NCBI RefSeq assembly: GCF_004798705.1
Contig: NZ_CP039290.1
Span: forward strand, 124,001 to 188,000
DNA length: 64,000 bases
Source: Arthrobacter sp. PAMC25564
GTDB taxonomy: Bacteria; Actinomycetota; Actinomycetes; Actinomycetales; Micrococcaceae
Direction of reading: 5' to 3'
Positions 23,680 to 33,662 of the stretch are shown here, piece after piece. The notes under the pieces were generated by a model. It was not told the origin of the DNA and searched no databases. It saw only the letters and a program-made list of their open reading frames with translations. Every line of letters begins with the position of its first letter. Within the stretch, counting starts at the first letter, position 1. The position numbers and the translations under genes were made by a program.

Positions 23680-25554
23680 GAGGGTGCTGAACAATTTGCG
23701 TCGGTAATCTCGAAGGTTTAAGGCGTGCCTGCTGGACTTGCCGGCCCGGTGGTTAAGACTGGTCTTATGCAAGGACGTGAGCGGGAACAGCGGACGCTGT
23801 TGGACGTGGAGGCGCTGGCCGGGGAGCTGTTGGCCCCGGGCAGCGTTTTCGCGTTCCTGGCCGAACACCGGGGACGGTTGTTCCCTGATTCGATGATGGA
23901 GGACCTGTTCGGGTCGAAGCGGGGCAGGCCCTCGGTGCCGGCGCCGGTGATCGGCTCGGTGCTGGTGCTGCAGGCCCTGCAGGGGCTTTCGGACCGGGAG
24001 ACCGCCGAGGCGTTGACGTATGACCTGCGGTGGAAGGCGGCCTGCGGGTACGCGCTGACGGATACCGCGTTCCACCCGACCACGCTCGTGTACTGGCGCA
24101 AGCGCCTGGCGGCAAGCGCGAACCCGCACCGGATCATGGACGCGGTCACCGAAGTCGTCACCGCCACCGGGATCCTCAAGGGCCGCAACCGCAGGGCACT
24201 TGACTCGACGGTCCTGGATGACGCGGTCGCACGGCAGGACACCGTCACGCAGCTGATCGCCGCCGTGCGCCGCTTCGGCCGCGATGTGCCCGGCGGCAAG
24301 GACCTGATCGCGGCCCACGCCACCGGGTACGACTACACCCGTGCCGGGAAACCGGACATCGCCTGGGACGACGCGCAGGCCAGGGACGAGCTGATCTCCG
24401 CCCTGGTCAACGACGCGCTGGCGCTGCTGGCGGCGGTGGACCCGCAGCAGTTCGACAAAAACCCCGGCGATCCTTCCGATGCAGGCGATCCGAAGGCCGC
24501 CGAAGCGTATGCGCTGCTGGCGCTGGTTGCCGGGCAGGACGTGGAACCGGCCGAGGACTCGGACGGCACGGACGGGCGGTGGAAGATCGCCCGGAAAACC
24601 GCCCCGGACCGGATGATCTCCATCGTGGACCCCGACGCGCGGCACGCCCACAAGACCCGCAAGGCGATGCGGGACGGATACAAGGCACACATCGTCAACG
24701 AGCCCGGGACCGGGATCGTGACTGCCGCCGCGGTAACGAAGGCCGCCGGCCCCGGTTCCTCGGATGCCGAGGCCGGGGCCGGGCTGCTGTCAGCGGACCC
24801 GACGGTGGAGGAAAACCAGCAGGTGGACGCCCTCGGTGATTCGGCCTACGGCACCGGGGACATGCTCAAGGCCCTCGCCGCGGCCGGACACCGGGCCCTG
24901 GTCAAACCCAAACCGCTGGCCGCCGCCATCGCCGGCGGATTCACGATCGATGACTTCGCCTACGACAAGGCCGCCGGGACGCTGACCTGCCCGAACGGGC
25001 TCAGCCGCAGGATCACGGCCAAGGGCCGCGTCACCTTCGGCGCCGCCTGCCGCGGGTGCCCGCTGAAAGACAGGTGCACGACCGCGGCAGGCGGCCGCAA
25101 GATCGAACTGCATCCCGACCACGAACTGATGCGCGCCCACCGCGCCGCAGCCCGGAACGAGGACTTCCAGTCCGACTACAAACAGCACCGGCCCATGGTC
25201 GAACGCTCCATCGCGTGGCTCACCGCCGGGAACAACCGGCGCCTGCGCTACCTCGGCGTGGCGAAAAACGATGCCTGGTTCCGGCTCCGGGCCGGCGCGG
25301 TGAACCTCAAACGCCTCCTCAGCCTCGGGCTGACCGTCCGGGAGGGCGCCTGGGCCATCGCATAGCCCCGGGGCGCCAGCCGCGCCCTCCGGGCACCGCC
25401 GGCGAAGGCACCCACGCCCCCGCCGCCGATACTCCAAACGGGCCGGCGACCGGAAAACGCCCGTCCCGCCCGAACCCCCGAAACGACGAAGGGGCCGCCC
25501 CGGACGCCCAGACACCGAACCGGCCCCTCAAACAGCCATTAGTTCAGCGCGCTC
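23680..25554 (+). mobile_element. IS1182-family insertion sequence with CTAG target duplication
   Basis: A complete 1875-bp element. The left end begins GAGGGTGCTGAAC (23680-23692) and the right end is the inverse of GAGCGCGCTGAAC (25542-25554), an 11-of-13 match. It is flanked by identical CTAG copies at 23676-23679 and 25555-25558. It carries one transposase gene. The left CTAG contains the stop codon of the NUDIX-like gene. The 189 bp after the transposase include a GGGGCCG/CGGCCCC hairpin near 25490-25527. Intact ends and duplications suggest a fairly recent insertion. Confidence 0.9.
23767..25365 (+). CDS. IS1182-family transposase
   Basis: A 532-residue DDE transposase. The N-terminal domain reads LFPDSMMEDLFGSKRGRPSVPAPV and LVLQALQGLSDRETAEALTYDLRWKAACG, the DUF772-type block of IS5/IS1182 elements. 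The first catalytic Asp is in RALDSTVLDDAV, the second in ALGDSAYGTGDM, and the Glu in MVERSIAWLTAGNNRRLRYLGV. A Cys-rich segment (CRGCPLKDRC) near residue 435 is typical of the family. The start at 23767 (MQGREREQRTLLD) is preferred to a GTG at 23725. All catalytic parts are present and the frame is unbroken, so it may be active. Confidence 0.92.
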   Translation: MQGREREQRTLLDVEALAGELLAPGSVFAFLAEHRGRLFPDSMMEDLFGSKRGRPSVPAPVIGSVLVLQALQGLSDRETAEALTYDLRWKAACGYALTDTAFHPTTLVYWRKRLAASANPHRIMDAVTEVVTATGILKGRNRRALDSTVLDDAVARQDTVTQLIAAVRRFGRDVPGGKDLIAAHATGYDYTRAGKPDIAWDDAQARDELISALVNDALALLAAVDPQQFDKNPGDPSDAGDPKAAEAYALLALVAGQDVEPAEDSDGTDGRWKIARKTAPDRMISIVDPDARHAHKTRKAMRDGYKAHIVNEPGTGIVTAAAVTKAAGPGSSDAEAGAGLLSADPTVEENQQVDALGDSAYGTGDMLKALAAAGHRALVKPKPLAAAIAGGFTIDDFAYDKAAGTLTCPNGLSRRITAKGRVTFGAACRGCPLKDRCTTAAGGRKIELHPDHELMRAHRAAARNEDFQSDYKQHRPMVERSIAWLTAGNNRRLRYLGVAKNDAWFRLRAGAVNLKRLLSLGLTVREGAWAIA

Positions 25555-25677
25555 CTAGGAGCCTCCGGGCGGCCCGGGCGGGGCCCCGGAACGCTCGAAG
25601 CAACGCGTGCGTCCCAGCTTCACGCCGCCGCCTTTGTAGACTGTTGGGTGGACCGCAAGAGACTTTAAGGACTCCCG

Positions 25678-26694
25678 ATGACCCACCCCCCAGCCTTCCG
25701 GAACTACAAAGAACAGCAGGCTGGATCTCTGCAGGCCGGCGACCAGCTGCTCCTGCCCGGCGGAGACCGCTCCGCCGAAATCCAGCGCGTGGACGTTGAA
25801 ACGGACGATTTCGGTACGTCCGCCATCGTCCTGGCGACCCTCACCGGGGGCGGTATGCTGCGGATCGCGGCCGGTTCGACGGTCCTGCTCACGGTGGACG
25901 AGCCGGACACGGAACCGCCGGCCGCCGCTGTAGCCGGGCCGCCCGCGGACAGCGGTTCCGGACACAGCGGTTCCGGGCACAGCGGTGAGGAGCCGGCCGA
26001 CGGCGCCACCGCACCCCCCGCCGTCGTTGTTCCGCCGCTTCCCGCCGGCCCGCCCGCCCTGGGCAGTCCGGGCGAAGATGACCTTGCCCTGATCCCGGCC
26101 CCCGAGGGAACCCCCGAATCCGTGATCGAGGCAGTGGCCGAGGCGCATCCCGGCTCACCCGGGGTGCAGCTGCTCGGCGAGCGGCTGGCCAAGGGTATCA
26201 ACACCAAGTCCGGCAGCTGCCTCAAGGACCTCAGCGATCTGGCCCACGAGCTGTTCATCATCCTCAAGGACCCCGAGCACGCCCTCGCCGTCGCGGATCT
26301 GCTCAATGTCCTGCCCTTCGACGGCAACCCGGGCCGCTGGACCTCGGTTGAGTCATCGCTGGCCTTGTCCAGCTACATCTGCCGGCAGCTGGGGCAGGAG
26401 GAGCGGGCCGCGGCCTATGAGAGGTTCCTCCGGGCGCCCGACACGATGGAAACGGACCCGTTCAAGGCCCGGATCAACGCGAAGGTGCGCCAGCGCCTCC
26501 TCAACGAGCCGAACCTGTATGACAAGGAAGTCTTCCGCTCCATCGACAACTCGAACCCGGATGCGGAGCGTGAGTGGCGGCGGCTGCGGCTCGAATCACT
26601 GCTCTTCCTGCGCGCCCACGGCGGTTCGGAAACCATCGGCACCCAGGAACTGGAGCGCCGGATCGTCAATGAACTGGAGTCGGTCCGCGCCTGA
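25678..26694 (+). CDS. Conserved hypothetical protein with beta N-domain and helical C-domain
   Basis: A 338-residue protein. Residues 1-70 look like a small beta-barrel (AGDQLLLPGGDRSAEIQRVDVETDDFG, then LATLTGGGMLRIAAGSTVLL). Residues about 80-125 are a Gly/Ser/His/Pro-rich linker. Residues 145-338 are helical with a tetratricopeptide-like feel (LAHELFIILKDPEHALAVADLLNVLPF, GQEERAAAYERFLRAPD). I recognise no family with certainty. ATG at 25678 is chosen as the first Met after the IS. The TAGACT box near 25637 may be its promoter. The upstream IS insertion has changed whatever regulation it shared with the NUDIX-like gene. Confidence 0.7.
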   Translation: MTHPPAFRNYKEQQAGSLQAGDQLLLPGGDRSAEIQRVDVETDDFGTSAIVLATLTGGGMLRIAAGSTVLLTVDEPDTEPPAAAVAGPPADSGSGHSGSGHSGEEPADGATAPPAVVVPPLPAGPPALGSPGEDDLALIPAPEGTPESVIEAVAEAHPGSPGVQLLGERLAKGINTKSGSCLKDLSDLAHELFIILKDPEHALAVADLLNVLPFDGNPGRWTSVESSLALSSYICRQLGQEERAAAYERFLRAPDTMETDPFKARINAKVRQRLLNEPNLYDKEVFRSIDNSNPDAEREWRRLRLESLLFLRAHGGSETIGTQELERRIVNELESVRA

Positions 26695-26778
26695 GGCTCC
26701 CTGTGTTCGGCCAGCGCGGTGCCAAGCGACAGCCGGAGGGCCCTACCCCCTCACGGCCGGTCGTTGTAGATTCACCCC

Positions 26779-27504
26779 ATGACGAACAATCTGAGCGTTG
26801 TGATCAATTCCGATGCGCAGCAGGTTTGGACGATGCTGCGCGAACCCGCCAAAGTGGCCCAGTGGCACGGCTGGGAGGCCGATGACCTGGCCGCCGAAAT
26901 CAACGAGATCTACTTCAGCCCCAATGTCGTCGAAGGCGCCGACCACACGTCCCTGGTGGTCAACGGCGGAGACATCTTCACGCTGAAGCCGGTCCCCACC
27001 GGCACGGAAGTCAGCGTCACGAGGGCCGCGGTCGACCACAATTCCGAGTGGGCCGCCTGGGACGAGGACATTACCCAGGGCTGGCTGACGTTCCTGCAGC
27101 AGCTGCGCTTCGCCCTTGAGCACCACCCGCACGGGAAGCGGAAGACATTCTTCTTCTCCGTGCCCGGGAGCGACGGCTCGGCCATCGAGAAGCTTGGGCT
27201 CGGCGACGTCCCGGCGCCCGGAGAACCGTACTCGCTCACCCTGGCCACCGGCGAGGACGTCTCGGGCAAGGTGTGGTTCCGGAGCAACCACCAGGTGGGC
27301 CTGACGGTCCACAGCTACGCCGAGCACGGGGAAGGCCTGGTGATCGTGGCGGACCAGCCCGCCATCCCGGATATCCGGCCCGACGGCGGTTCGCTCGTGA
27401 TCGTCTCCAGCTACGATCTGGGGGCCCACCGGCTCGAGGCGATCCGCGGCTACTGGGACAAGTGGCGGGCTGAGAACTACCCCACATCCGATCCGCTGCA
27501 CTAA
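26779..27504 (+). CDS. SRPBCC/START-like domain protein
   Basis: A 241-residue protein whose start, MTNNLSVVINSDAQQVWTMLREPAKVAQWHGWEAD, is the usual entry to an SRPBCC hydrophobic-ligand fold. WDEDITQGWLTFLQQLRFALEHHP forms the long C-terminal helix of the first domain. A second, shorter half follows from about residue 125 (FFFSVPGSDGSAIEKLGLGD). No enzymatic residues can be named. A TAGATT box at 26767-26772 ends 6 nt before the ATG, so the mRNA is probably leaderless. It stands alone before tgt on the same strand, with 33 nt between them. Confidence 0.75.
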   Translation: MTNNLSVVINSDAQQVWTMLREPAKVAQWHGWEADDLAAEINEIYFSPNVVEGADHTSLVVNGGDIFTLKPVPTGTEVSVTRAAVDHNSEWAAWDEDITQGWLTFLQQLRFALEHHPHGKRKTFFFSVPGSDGSAIEKLGLGDVPAPGEPYSLTLATGEDVSGKVWFRSNHQVGLTVHSYAEHGEGLVIVADQPAIPDIRPDGGSLVIVSSYDLGAHRLEAIRGYWDKWRAENYPTSDPLH

Positions 27505-27534
27505 GGCTTGCGGGGTGATAGCTGGCACACTTGA

Positions 27535-28827
<1,293 letters not shown>

Positions 28828-28866
28828 TCCGCGCCGCCGTCGAACTCGCCGGAATGCGCCGGCCGC

Positions 28867-29562
28867 CTACGCCCCGTAGCTCGGTTCGCGCTTCTTGATC
28901 CAGCGGATCACCAGCGAGGTCAGCGGCACGAAGAGGAACTCCACGAGGGTCTTGTAGACGAAGCCGACCAGGACGTAGTTCACGAACATGCCGGCGTCGC
29001 TGATCCCGATCACGGACGCGGCGATGCTGCAGAAGATCAGCGTGTCCACGAACTCGCCCGCGCCGGAAGACCCCATCAGCCGGGCCCACAGGGACTTCTC
29101 CCCCGTGCGAGCCTTCATCTTCACAAGGATCCAGGAGTTGATGGTCTGGCCGGCCAGGAAGGCCAGCAGCGAGGCCAGCACGATCTGCGGGACGGGGCCC
29201 AGCGCACCTTCCAGGGCGGCCTGCTTGGAGGCACCGAACTCGTCGTCGAAGCCGGGCAGCGCGATGATGATCCAGTAGCACAGCGACGCGAAGACGGACA
29301 GGGCAAAGGTGGTGAAGATGGCTTTGCGCGCCACCTTGAAGCCGTAGACCTCGCTGATGACGTCGCCCAGGATGTAGGCCAGCGGGAACAGGAAGAAGCC
29401 GCCGTCGGTGATGATCGGGCCGATCGCCACGCCCTTGGCCGCCCCGATGTTGGACAGGATCAGAACCACGGCCATAAAGGCCAGCAGGATGCCGAAATAC
29501 GGGGAACCGATCGAGGCGAACTTGGGGGGCGCTGCAGCCGGGAGGGTCTTGGCAGAAGTCAT
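28867..29562 (-). CDS. Queuosine precursor transporter, YhhQ/VUT family
   Basis: A 231-residue integral membrane protein of the YhhQ (VUT_1, QPTR) family with about six transmembrane segments. Conserved elements are ILSNIGAAKGVAIGPIITDGGFFLFPLAYILGDVISEVYGF near the N-terminus, FLAGQTINSWILVKMKARTG and SSGAGEFVDTLIFCSIA. Family members import preQ1, preQ0 or queuine. Its position convergent with tgt supports a role in salvage of a queuosine precursor. The 5' region (29563-29700 on the minus strand) was inspected for a preQ1 riboswitch and none of the known classes could be recognised. The stop lies 40 nt from that of tgt. Confidence 0.9.
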   Translation of the reverse strand: MTSAKTLPAAAPPKFASIGSPYFGILLAFMAVVLILSNIGAAKGVAIGPIITDGGFFLFPLAYILGDVISEVYGFKVARKAIFTTFALSVFASLCYWIIIALPGFDDEFGASKQAALEGALGPVPQIVLASLLAFLAGQTINSWILVKMKARTGEKSLWARLMGSSGAGEFVDTLIFCSIAASVIGISDAGMFVNYVLVGFVYKTLVEFLFVPLTSLVIRWIKKREPSYGA

Positions 29563-29789
29563 GGGTGTTCCATTCGTAGTGGTTCGCTCGGCTGCCCGGA
29601 TCCTCGATGGGAACGCGGCCGGCGGCCGGCTGTATTAGCACTGGACGGCCCCGGCAGAACAACCACCCGGACCGCCCTCCATTCTCGCATCCTCCGCTGG
29701 CACGGGGTGCCGCTGGAGCCGCCATACTGTTCATCCCGCACTGTGAACGTTCCGGGCGCGGTGGCAGGATGGGGCCATGAAGGAGACCT

Positions 29790-30581
29790 ATGCCTGACAC
29801 CGCGGTTTCCACCCGCGCCCTCGTCAAGCGGTACCGCGGCGTCGCCGCCGTCGACTCGCTCGACCTCGACATCCGGCGGGGCGAGATTTACGGGTTCCTC
29901 GGCAGGAACGGGGCGGGCAAGACGACGACCATCCGCATGCTGCTCGGCCTCATCCGTCCCAGCGGCGGGGAGATCACCGTTCTCGGCCGGCGCATTGTGC
30001 CTGGCGAGACCGGTGTGTTCTCGCGCATCGGTTTCCTGGTCGAGACCGCGACCGCCTATCCCAACCTCACCGTGCGCGAGAACCTCGACATCCAGCGCCG
30101 CCTCACCGGCTCGTCGCCGCGATCGGTCGCCGGCTCGATCGGGCTGCTCCGCCTCGGTCCTTACGCGGACCGGCGCGCCGGGCAGCTCTCGCTCGGCAAC
30201 AAGCAGCGCCTCGCGCTCGCCCGCGCACTGCTGCACTCCCCCGAACTGCTGGTGCTCGACGAGCCCGCCAACGGGCTCGATCCGGCCGGTATTGTCGAGA
30301 TCCGCGAACTGCTCCGTTCGCTCGCCGACGAGCACGGTGTCACCGTTTTTATGTCGAGCCACAACCTCGCCGAGGTCGCCCACCTGGCGGACCGTATCGG
30401 CATCGTTCACGACGGCCGCCTCATCGAGGAGTCATCGCGTGACGAACTTGCCGCGAAGGCCCGCGCCTTTGCAGCGGACGCCTACACACCGGAAGAGCGG
30501 GAGCAGGCGCTGCTCTCGCTGGATCTGGAGCGCTACTTCCTGGCGCGCACGGGCGATGGCCCGAAGAGTGGCGATGCTTGA
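29790..30581 (+). CDS. ABC transporter ATP-binding protein (drug/bacitracin-type)
   Basis: A 263-residue ATPase of the BcrA/CcmA-like exporter type. Walker A GRNGAGKTT is near residue 42, the signature LSLGNKQRLALARALL near 140, Walker B LLVLDEPANGLDP and H-loop VFMSSHNLAEV. GGAGACCT precedes the ATG. It is coupled to the permease at 30581 (TGATG overlap). Codon choice looks a little different from the flanks (more CTC and GTC), which hints at horizontal acquisition, but this was not measured. No two-component system is adjacent, so the substrate is unknown. A GTTCA-N10-TGAAC dyad near 29732-29745 may be an operator. Confidence 0.88.
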   Translation: MPDTAVSTRALVKRYRGVAAVDSLDLDIRRGEIYGFLGRNGAGKTTTIRMLLGLIRPSGGEITVLGRRIVPGETGVFSRIGFLVETATAYPNLTVRENLDIQRRLTGSSPRSVAGSIGLLRLGPYADRRAGQLSLGNKQRLALARALLHSPELLVLDEPANGLDPAGIVEIRELLRSLADEHGVTVFMSSHNLAEVAHLADRIGIVHDGRLIEESSRDELAAKARAFAADAYTPEEREQALLSLDLERYFLARTGDGPKSGDA

Positions 30582-31363
30582 TGTTCGGGCAGGTTCTCGC
30601 CACCGAGTTTATGAAGCTCCGCCGTTCCAGGACGACGTGGGCCACCCTGGCGGTGTTCGCGCTGATGCCGCCCGGCATCGCACTTTTCATCTGGATCGTG
30701 CGTGAACCGGGGCGGGCGGCCCAGCTGGGGCTTCTGGGCACCAAAGCGAGCCTCGCGGGGATCGAGGCGACGTGGCCCGCGTATTTCTACATGCTCACAT
30801 TGATCTTTGGCATCGGCGGGATGCTGCTGCTGGCGTTCATTGTCGCCTACCTGTTTGGCCGTGAGTACCGTGACGCCACCGCCAAGAACATGCTCGCGCT
30901 GCCGGTGGGCCGTCACTGGTTCGTCGTCGCCAAGCTGCTGGTCGCGGCGGTCTGGTGGATGGCGCTCGTCGCTCTCGTCCTGGTCGAAGCGCTGGCGATC
31001 GGACTCGCGATGGGGCTGCCGGGGTTCTCGGCGGAGCTGGCCGCGACCGGAATCGCAAAGCTGCTGCTCGCTCCGGCGATCGCGTTCCTGCTCGCGCCCA
31101 TGGTCGCCTGGATCGCCGTGTGGAGCCGGGGCGAGGTGGCCCCCATCGCCTTCTCGCTGGTGATGCTGGCCCTGGGCAACCTGTTCGGCAGGACCGGCTG
31201 GGCGGAGTGGTTCCCCTATTCGATCGTCCCGCTGCTGATCGGAGTGGTGGCCGACCCCGCCGAATCGCTGCCGGGGGGCAGCAACGCGGTACTCGCGGGG
31301 ACGTTCATGGCGGGCGTCGCCGGCACGATCCTGCAACTGCGCTTCGCGGACAACGCCCAGTAG
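30581..31363 (+). CDS. ABC-2-type exporter permease
   Basis: A 260-residue membrane protein with six predicted segments, starting MFGQVLATEFMKLRRSRTTW, the usual entry of ABC-2 permeases working with BcrA-type ATPases. The YLFGREYRDATAKNMLALPVGRHWFVVAKLLVA block near residue 90 is the conserved cytoplasmic loop region. The ATG overlaps the TGA of the ATPase gene, indicating coupled translation. Together they probably export a peptide antibiotic or a lipid. No neighbouring immunity or biosynthesis gene is present, so the cargo cannot be assigned. Confidence 0.85.
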   Translation: MFGQVLATEFMKLRRSRTTWATLAVFALMPPGIALFIWIVREPGRAAQLGLLGTKASLAGIEATWPAYFYMLTLIFGIGGMLLLAFIVAYLFGREYRDATAKNMLALPVGRHWFVVAKLLVAAVWWMALVALVLVEALAIGLAMGLPGFSAELAATGIAKLLLAPAIAFLLAPMVAWIAVWSRGEVAPIAFSLVMLALGNLFGRTGWAEWFPYSIVPLLIGVVADPAESLPGGSNAVLAGTFMAGVAGTILQLRFADNAQ

Positions 31364-31448
31364 CCGGGGCCGGCCACCCGCCGTCGTCCGCAGTGCCGGG
31401 CACCGGGTAGGTGATCAGCTACGGCATTCCGGCGAATTCGCTGCCGGC

Positions 31449-33197
31449 TCAGCGCCGCGGGATGTTGCGCAGGTTGCTCCGTGCCATGCTGACTGCCTCG
31501 CCGGCGCCCCGGTTGAGGACCACCTTGGACATGGCCGTGGCGAAGCCCAGGATCTGCGCGCCCTTAATCTTCGGCGGAATCGAGAGCGCCTTGGGATCCG
31601 TGATCAGTTCCACGAGCGACGGGCCCGGGTGAGCAAAGGCTTCCCGGTACGCAGCCTCGATTTTGGACGGGTCGGTGACGCGGATGGCATGGAACCCCAG
31701 GGCCCGGGCCACCGCGGCATAGTTGGCGTCGGGCACGTCCACGCCGAAGTCAGGGAGCCCGTCCACCAGCATTTCCAGTTTGACCATGCCCAGGGTGGAG
31801 TTGTTGAACACCACCACGTTCACCGGCAGCCGGTGTGCGGCGACGGTGATGAGCTCACCCAGGAGCATCGAGAGGCCACCGTCGCCCGACACCGAGACGA
31901 CCTGGCGCCCGGGGTAGGCCAACTGGGCGCCGATGGCATGCGGAAGCGCATTCGCCATCGAGCCGTGCAGGTAGGAGCCGATCAGCCGGCGGGTGCCCAG
32001 CGGGTTGATGTACCGCGCGGTCCAGACATTGCACATGCCGGTATCGGCGGTGAAGATCGCGTCCTCCGCCGCCACCTGGTCAAGCAGCGAGGCGGCGTAC
32101 TCGGGGTGGATCGGCTCTTTCGTTTCCACCTTGCGCGTGTAGGCTCCGACGGCTTTGTTCATGAGCCGGTCGTGCTTCTTCAGCATGGCGTCGAGGAAGC
32201 GGCGGCTCTTTTTCGCCTGGAGAAGCGGCTTCAGCGCGGCGAGTGTGGGGAGGACATCGCCATGCACGGCGACATCGACGTCGGTCCGCCGGCCCAGCTT
32301 CTGGGCGGCCCGGTCCACCTGTGCCGTGCGTGTCCCGGGGAGGAACTGGTCGTAGGGGAAGTCGGTGCCCAGCAGGATCAGCAGGTCCGCGTCCTCGATC
32401 CCCTCGGCGGCGGCGCCGTACCCCAGCAGCCCCGTCATGCCGATGTCATACGGGTTGTCATACTGCATGACGTCCTTGCCGCGGAGCGAGTGGCCGATCG
32501 GTGCCTTGATCAGTTCGGCCAAGGCAATGACCTCATCATGCGCGCCCTGCACGCCGGCCCCGGCAAAGATTGCCACCTTTTCGGCGGCGTTGATGGCGTC
32601 GGCCAGTTCCTGCACGCTGGCGGGATCCGGCGACAGCGTCGCCGGCCGGAACGCGGCAGGAGCCGGGGTGGCGGCCGTTGCTTCCAGCCCGGCGATGTCA
32701 CCGGGAAGGGTGACGACGGCGACTCCCCGGAGCGCGATGGCGTGCTGGATGGCGCTGTGCATCACCCTCGGCGCCTGCTCGGCGGTGCTGATCAGTTCGG
32801 AATACACCGAGCATTCGGTGAAGAGCCGGTCCGGGTGCGTTTCCTGGAAGTAGCTGCTGCCGATCTGTTTGCTGGGAATGTGCGAGGCAATGGCCAGGAC
32901 CGGTGCTCCGGAGCGGTTGGCATCGTAGAGCCCGTTGATCAGGTGCAGGTTTCCGGGCCCGCACGAGCCGGCGCACACCGCGAGCCGGCCGGTCAGCTGG
33001 GCTTCCGCCGCGGCGGCGAAAGCCGCGGCCTCTTCGTGCCGGACGTGGATCCAGTCGATTCCGCCGTTGCCGGCGCCGCCGGTCTTCCGGACGGCGTCGA
33101 CAATCGGGTTCAGGCTGTCGCCGACTATGCCGTAGATACGCTGCACGCCGGCAGCCTGGAGTTGTTCGACGAGCTGGGTTGCAAGTTCCTTGGCCAT
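31449..33197 (-). CDS. poxB: Pyruvate:quinone oxidoreductase, TPP-dependent
   Basis: A 582-residue TPP- and FAD-dependent enzyme that converts pyruvate to acetate and CO2, passing electrons to menaquinone. The Glu that activates TPP is in HVRHEEAAAFAA (about residue 55), and VSGDGGLSMLLGELITVAAHRLPVNVVVFNN is the TPP/Mg site. YSELISTAEQAPRVMHSAIQHA and the FAD-binding middle domain place it with PoxB rather than acetolactate synthases. The ATG at 33195-33197 fits the family length; the frame is open 49 codons further but the extension is not protein-like. It makes acetate, which the glyoxylate genes (aceA, aceB) downstream could reuse. The repeat cluster B lies in its promoter region. Confidence 0.9.
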   Translation of the reverse strand: MAKELATQLVEQLQAAGVQRIYGIVGDSLNPIVDAVRKTGGAGNGGIDWIHVRHEEAAAFAAAAEAQLTGRLAVCAGSCGPGNLHLINGLYDANRSGAPVLAIASHIPSKQIGSSYFQETHPDRLFTECSVYSELISTAEQAPRVMHSAIQHAIALRGVAVVTLPGDIAGLEATAATPAPAAFRPATLSPDPASVQELADAINAAEKVAIFAGAGVQGAHDEVIALAELIKAPIGHSLRGKDVMQYDNPYDIGMTGLLGYGAAAEGIEDADLLILLGTDFPYDQFLPGTRTAQVDRAAQKLGRRTDVDVAVHGDVLPTLAALKPLLQAKKSRRFLDAMLKKHDRLMNKAVGAYTRKVETKEPIHPEYAASLLDQVAAEDAIFTADTGMCNVWTARYINPLGTRRLIGSYLHGSMANALPHAIGAQLAYPGRQVVSVSGDGGLSMLLGELITVAAHRLPVNVVVFNNSTLGMVKLEMLVDGLPDFGVDVPDANYAAVARALGFHAIRVTDPSKIEAAYREAFAHPGPSLVELITDPKALSIPPKIKGAQILGFATAMSKVVLNRGAGEAVSMARSNLRNIPRR

Positions 33198-33201
33198 GGG
33201 T

Positions 33202-33340
33202 GGACGCTCCCGCAATCGGATCTGTTGGCTGATACGGCCAATATAGTCCGGGCGGGTGGAACGCTGCCCTGAAACACTCCCGCAGCTGATCTGAGGGAGC
33301 GTCCGGTGGCAGCCGGCAGAACCTGAGGGAGCGTCCTGCG
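33202..33340. repeat. Dispersed intergenic repeat, copy B (TGAGGGAGCGTCC units)
   Basis: Two direct units TGAGGGAGCGTCC (33292-33304 and 33324-33336) are spaced 32 nt apart, preceded by CTCCCGCAGCTGATC. An inverted unit GGACGCTCCCGCA (33202-33214) lies near the poxB start. The core aligns closely with copy A at 4430-4487. The cluster borders the left flank of the IS110-family element. Confidence 0.6.
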
Positions 33341-33342
33341 GC

Positions 33343-33662
33343 AACTGGACCTACATATCAGCCGCTCAGGGCCGGCTTCGCTCGTCCCGCCGTGGAACGG
33401 GAAAATTCCTCGGTCGTCCTGTTGTGCGTGCCGGCCCGTCTTGTTCCGGATGCGAAGCGGGCTGATACTGCTGCTGTGTTCCGGATACGACCCTGGTCTC
33501 CCTGTGGTGCCGTGAGCCTGTATGTCAGCCTGGTGGTGGAGAGCCTGTTTCCGCGGGGACCGTGGAATGTTGCCCATGAGCACGAGCGTCAGATTACTGT
33601 TTTTTGCTCTCCTTTCCGGTACACGCTCCCTACTCAACGGCGGCGAAACGGATGGTGAAGCG
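33343..33662 (+). ncRNA. Candidate bridge (seek) RNA leader of the IS110 element
   Basis: The 320-nt non-coding region before the transposase is where IS110-group elements encode their guide RNA. It contains hairpin-capable segments such as TCCCG...CGGGA near 33387-33407 and GCCCG...GCGGGC near 33434-33462. A repeated 13-mer GTTCCGGATGCGA / GTTCCGGATACGA occurs at 33443-33455 and 33478-33490. The assignment is from position and family knowledge only. Confidence 0.35.

Noticed and set aside
29563..29700. preQ1 riboswitch before the queuosine-precursor transporter
   Set aside because: None of the recognisable preQ1 class motifs was found in the leader; it is GC-rich without the A-rich tail.
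29790..31363. Bacitracin resistance operon
   Set aside because: The ATPase and permease are of BcrAB type, but no sensor kinase, regulator or undecaprenol kinase is near; the substrate is left open.
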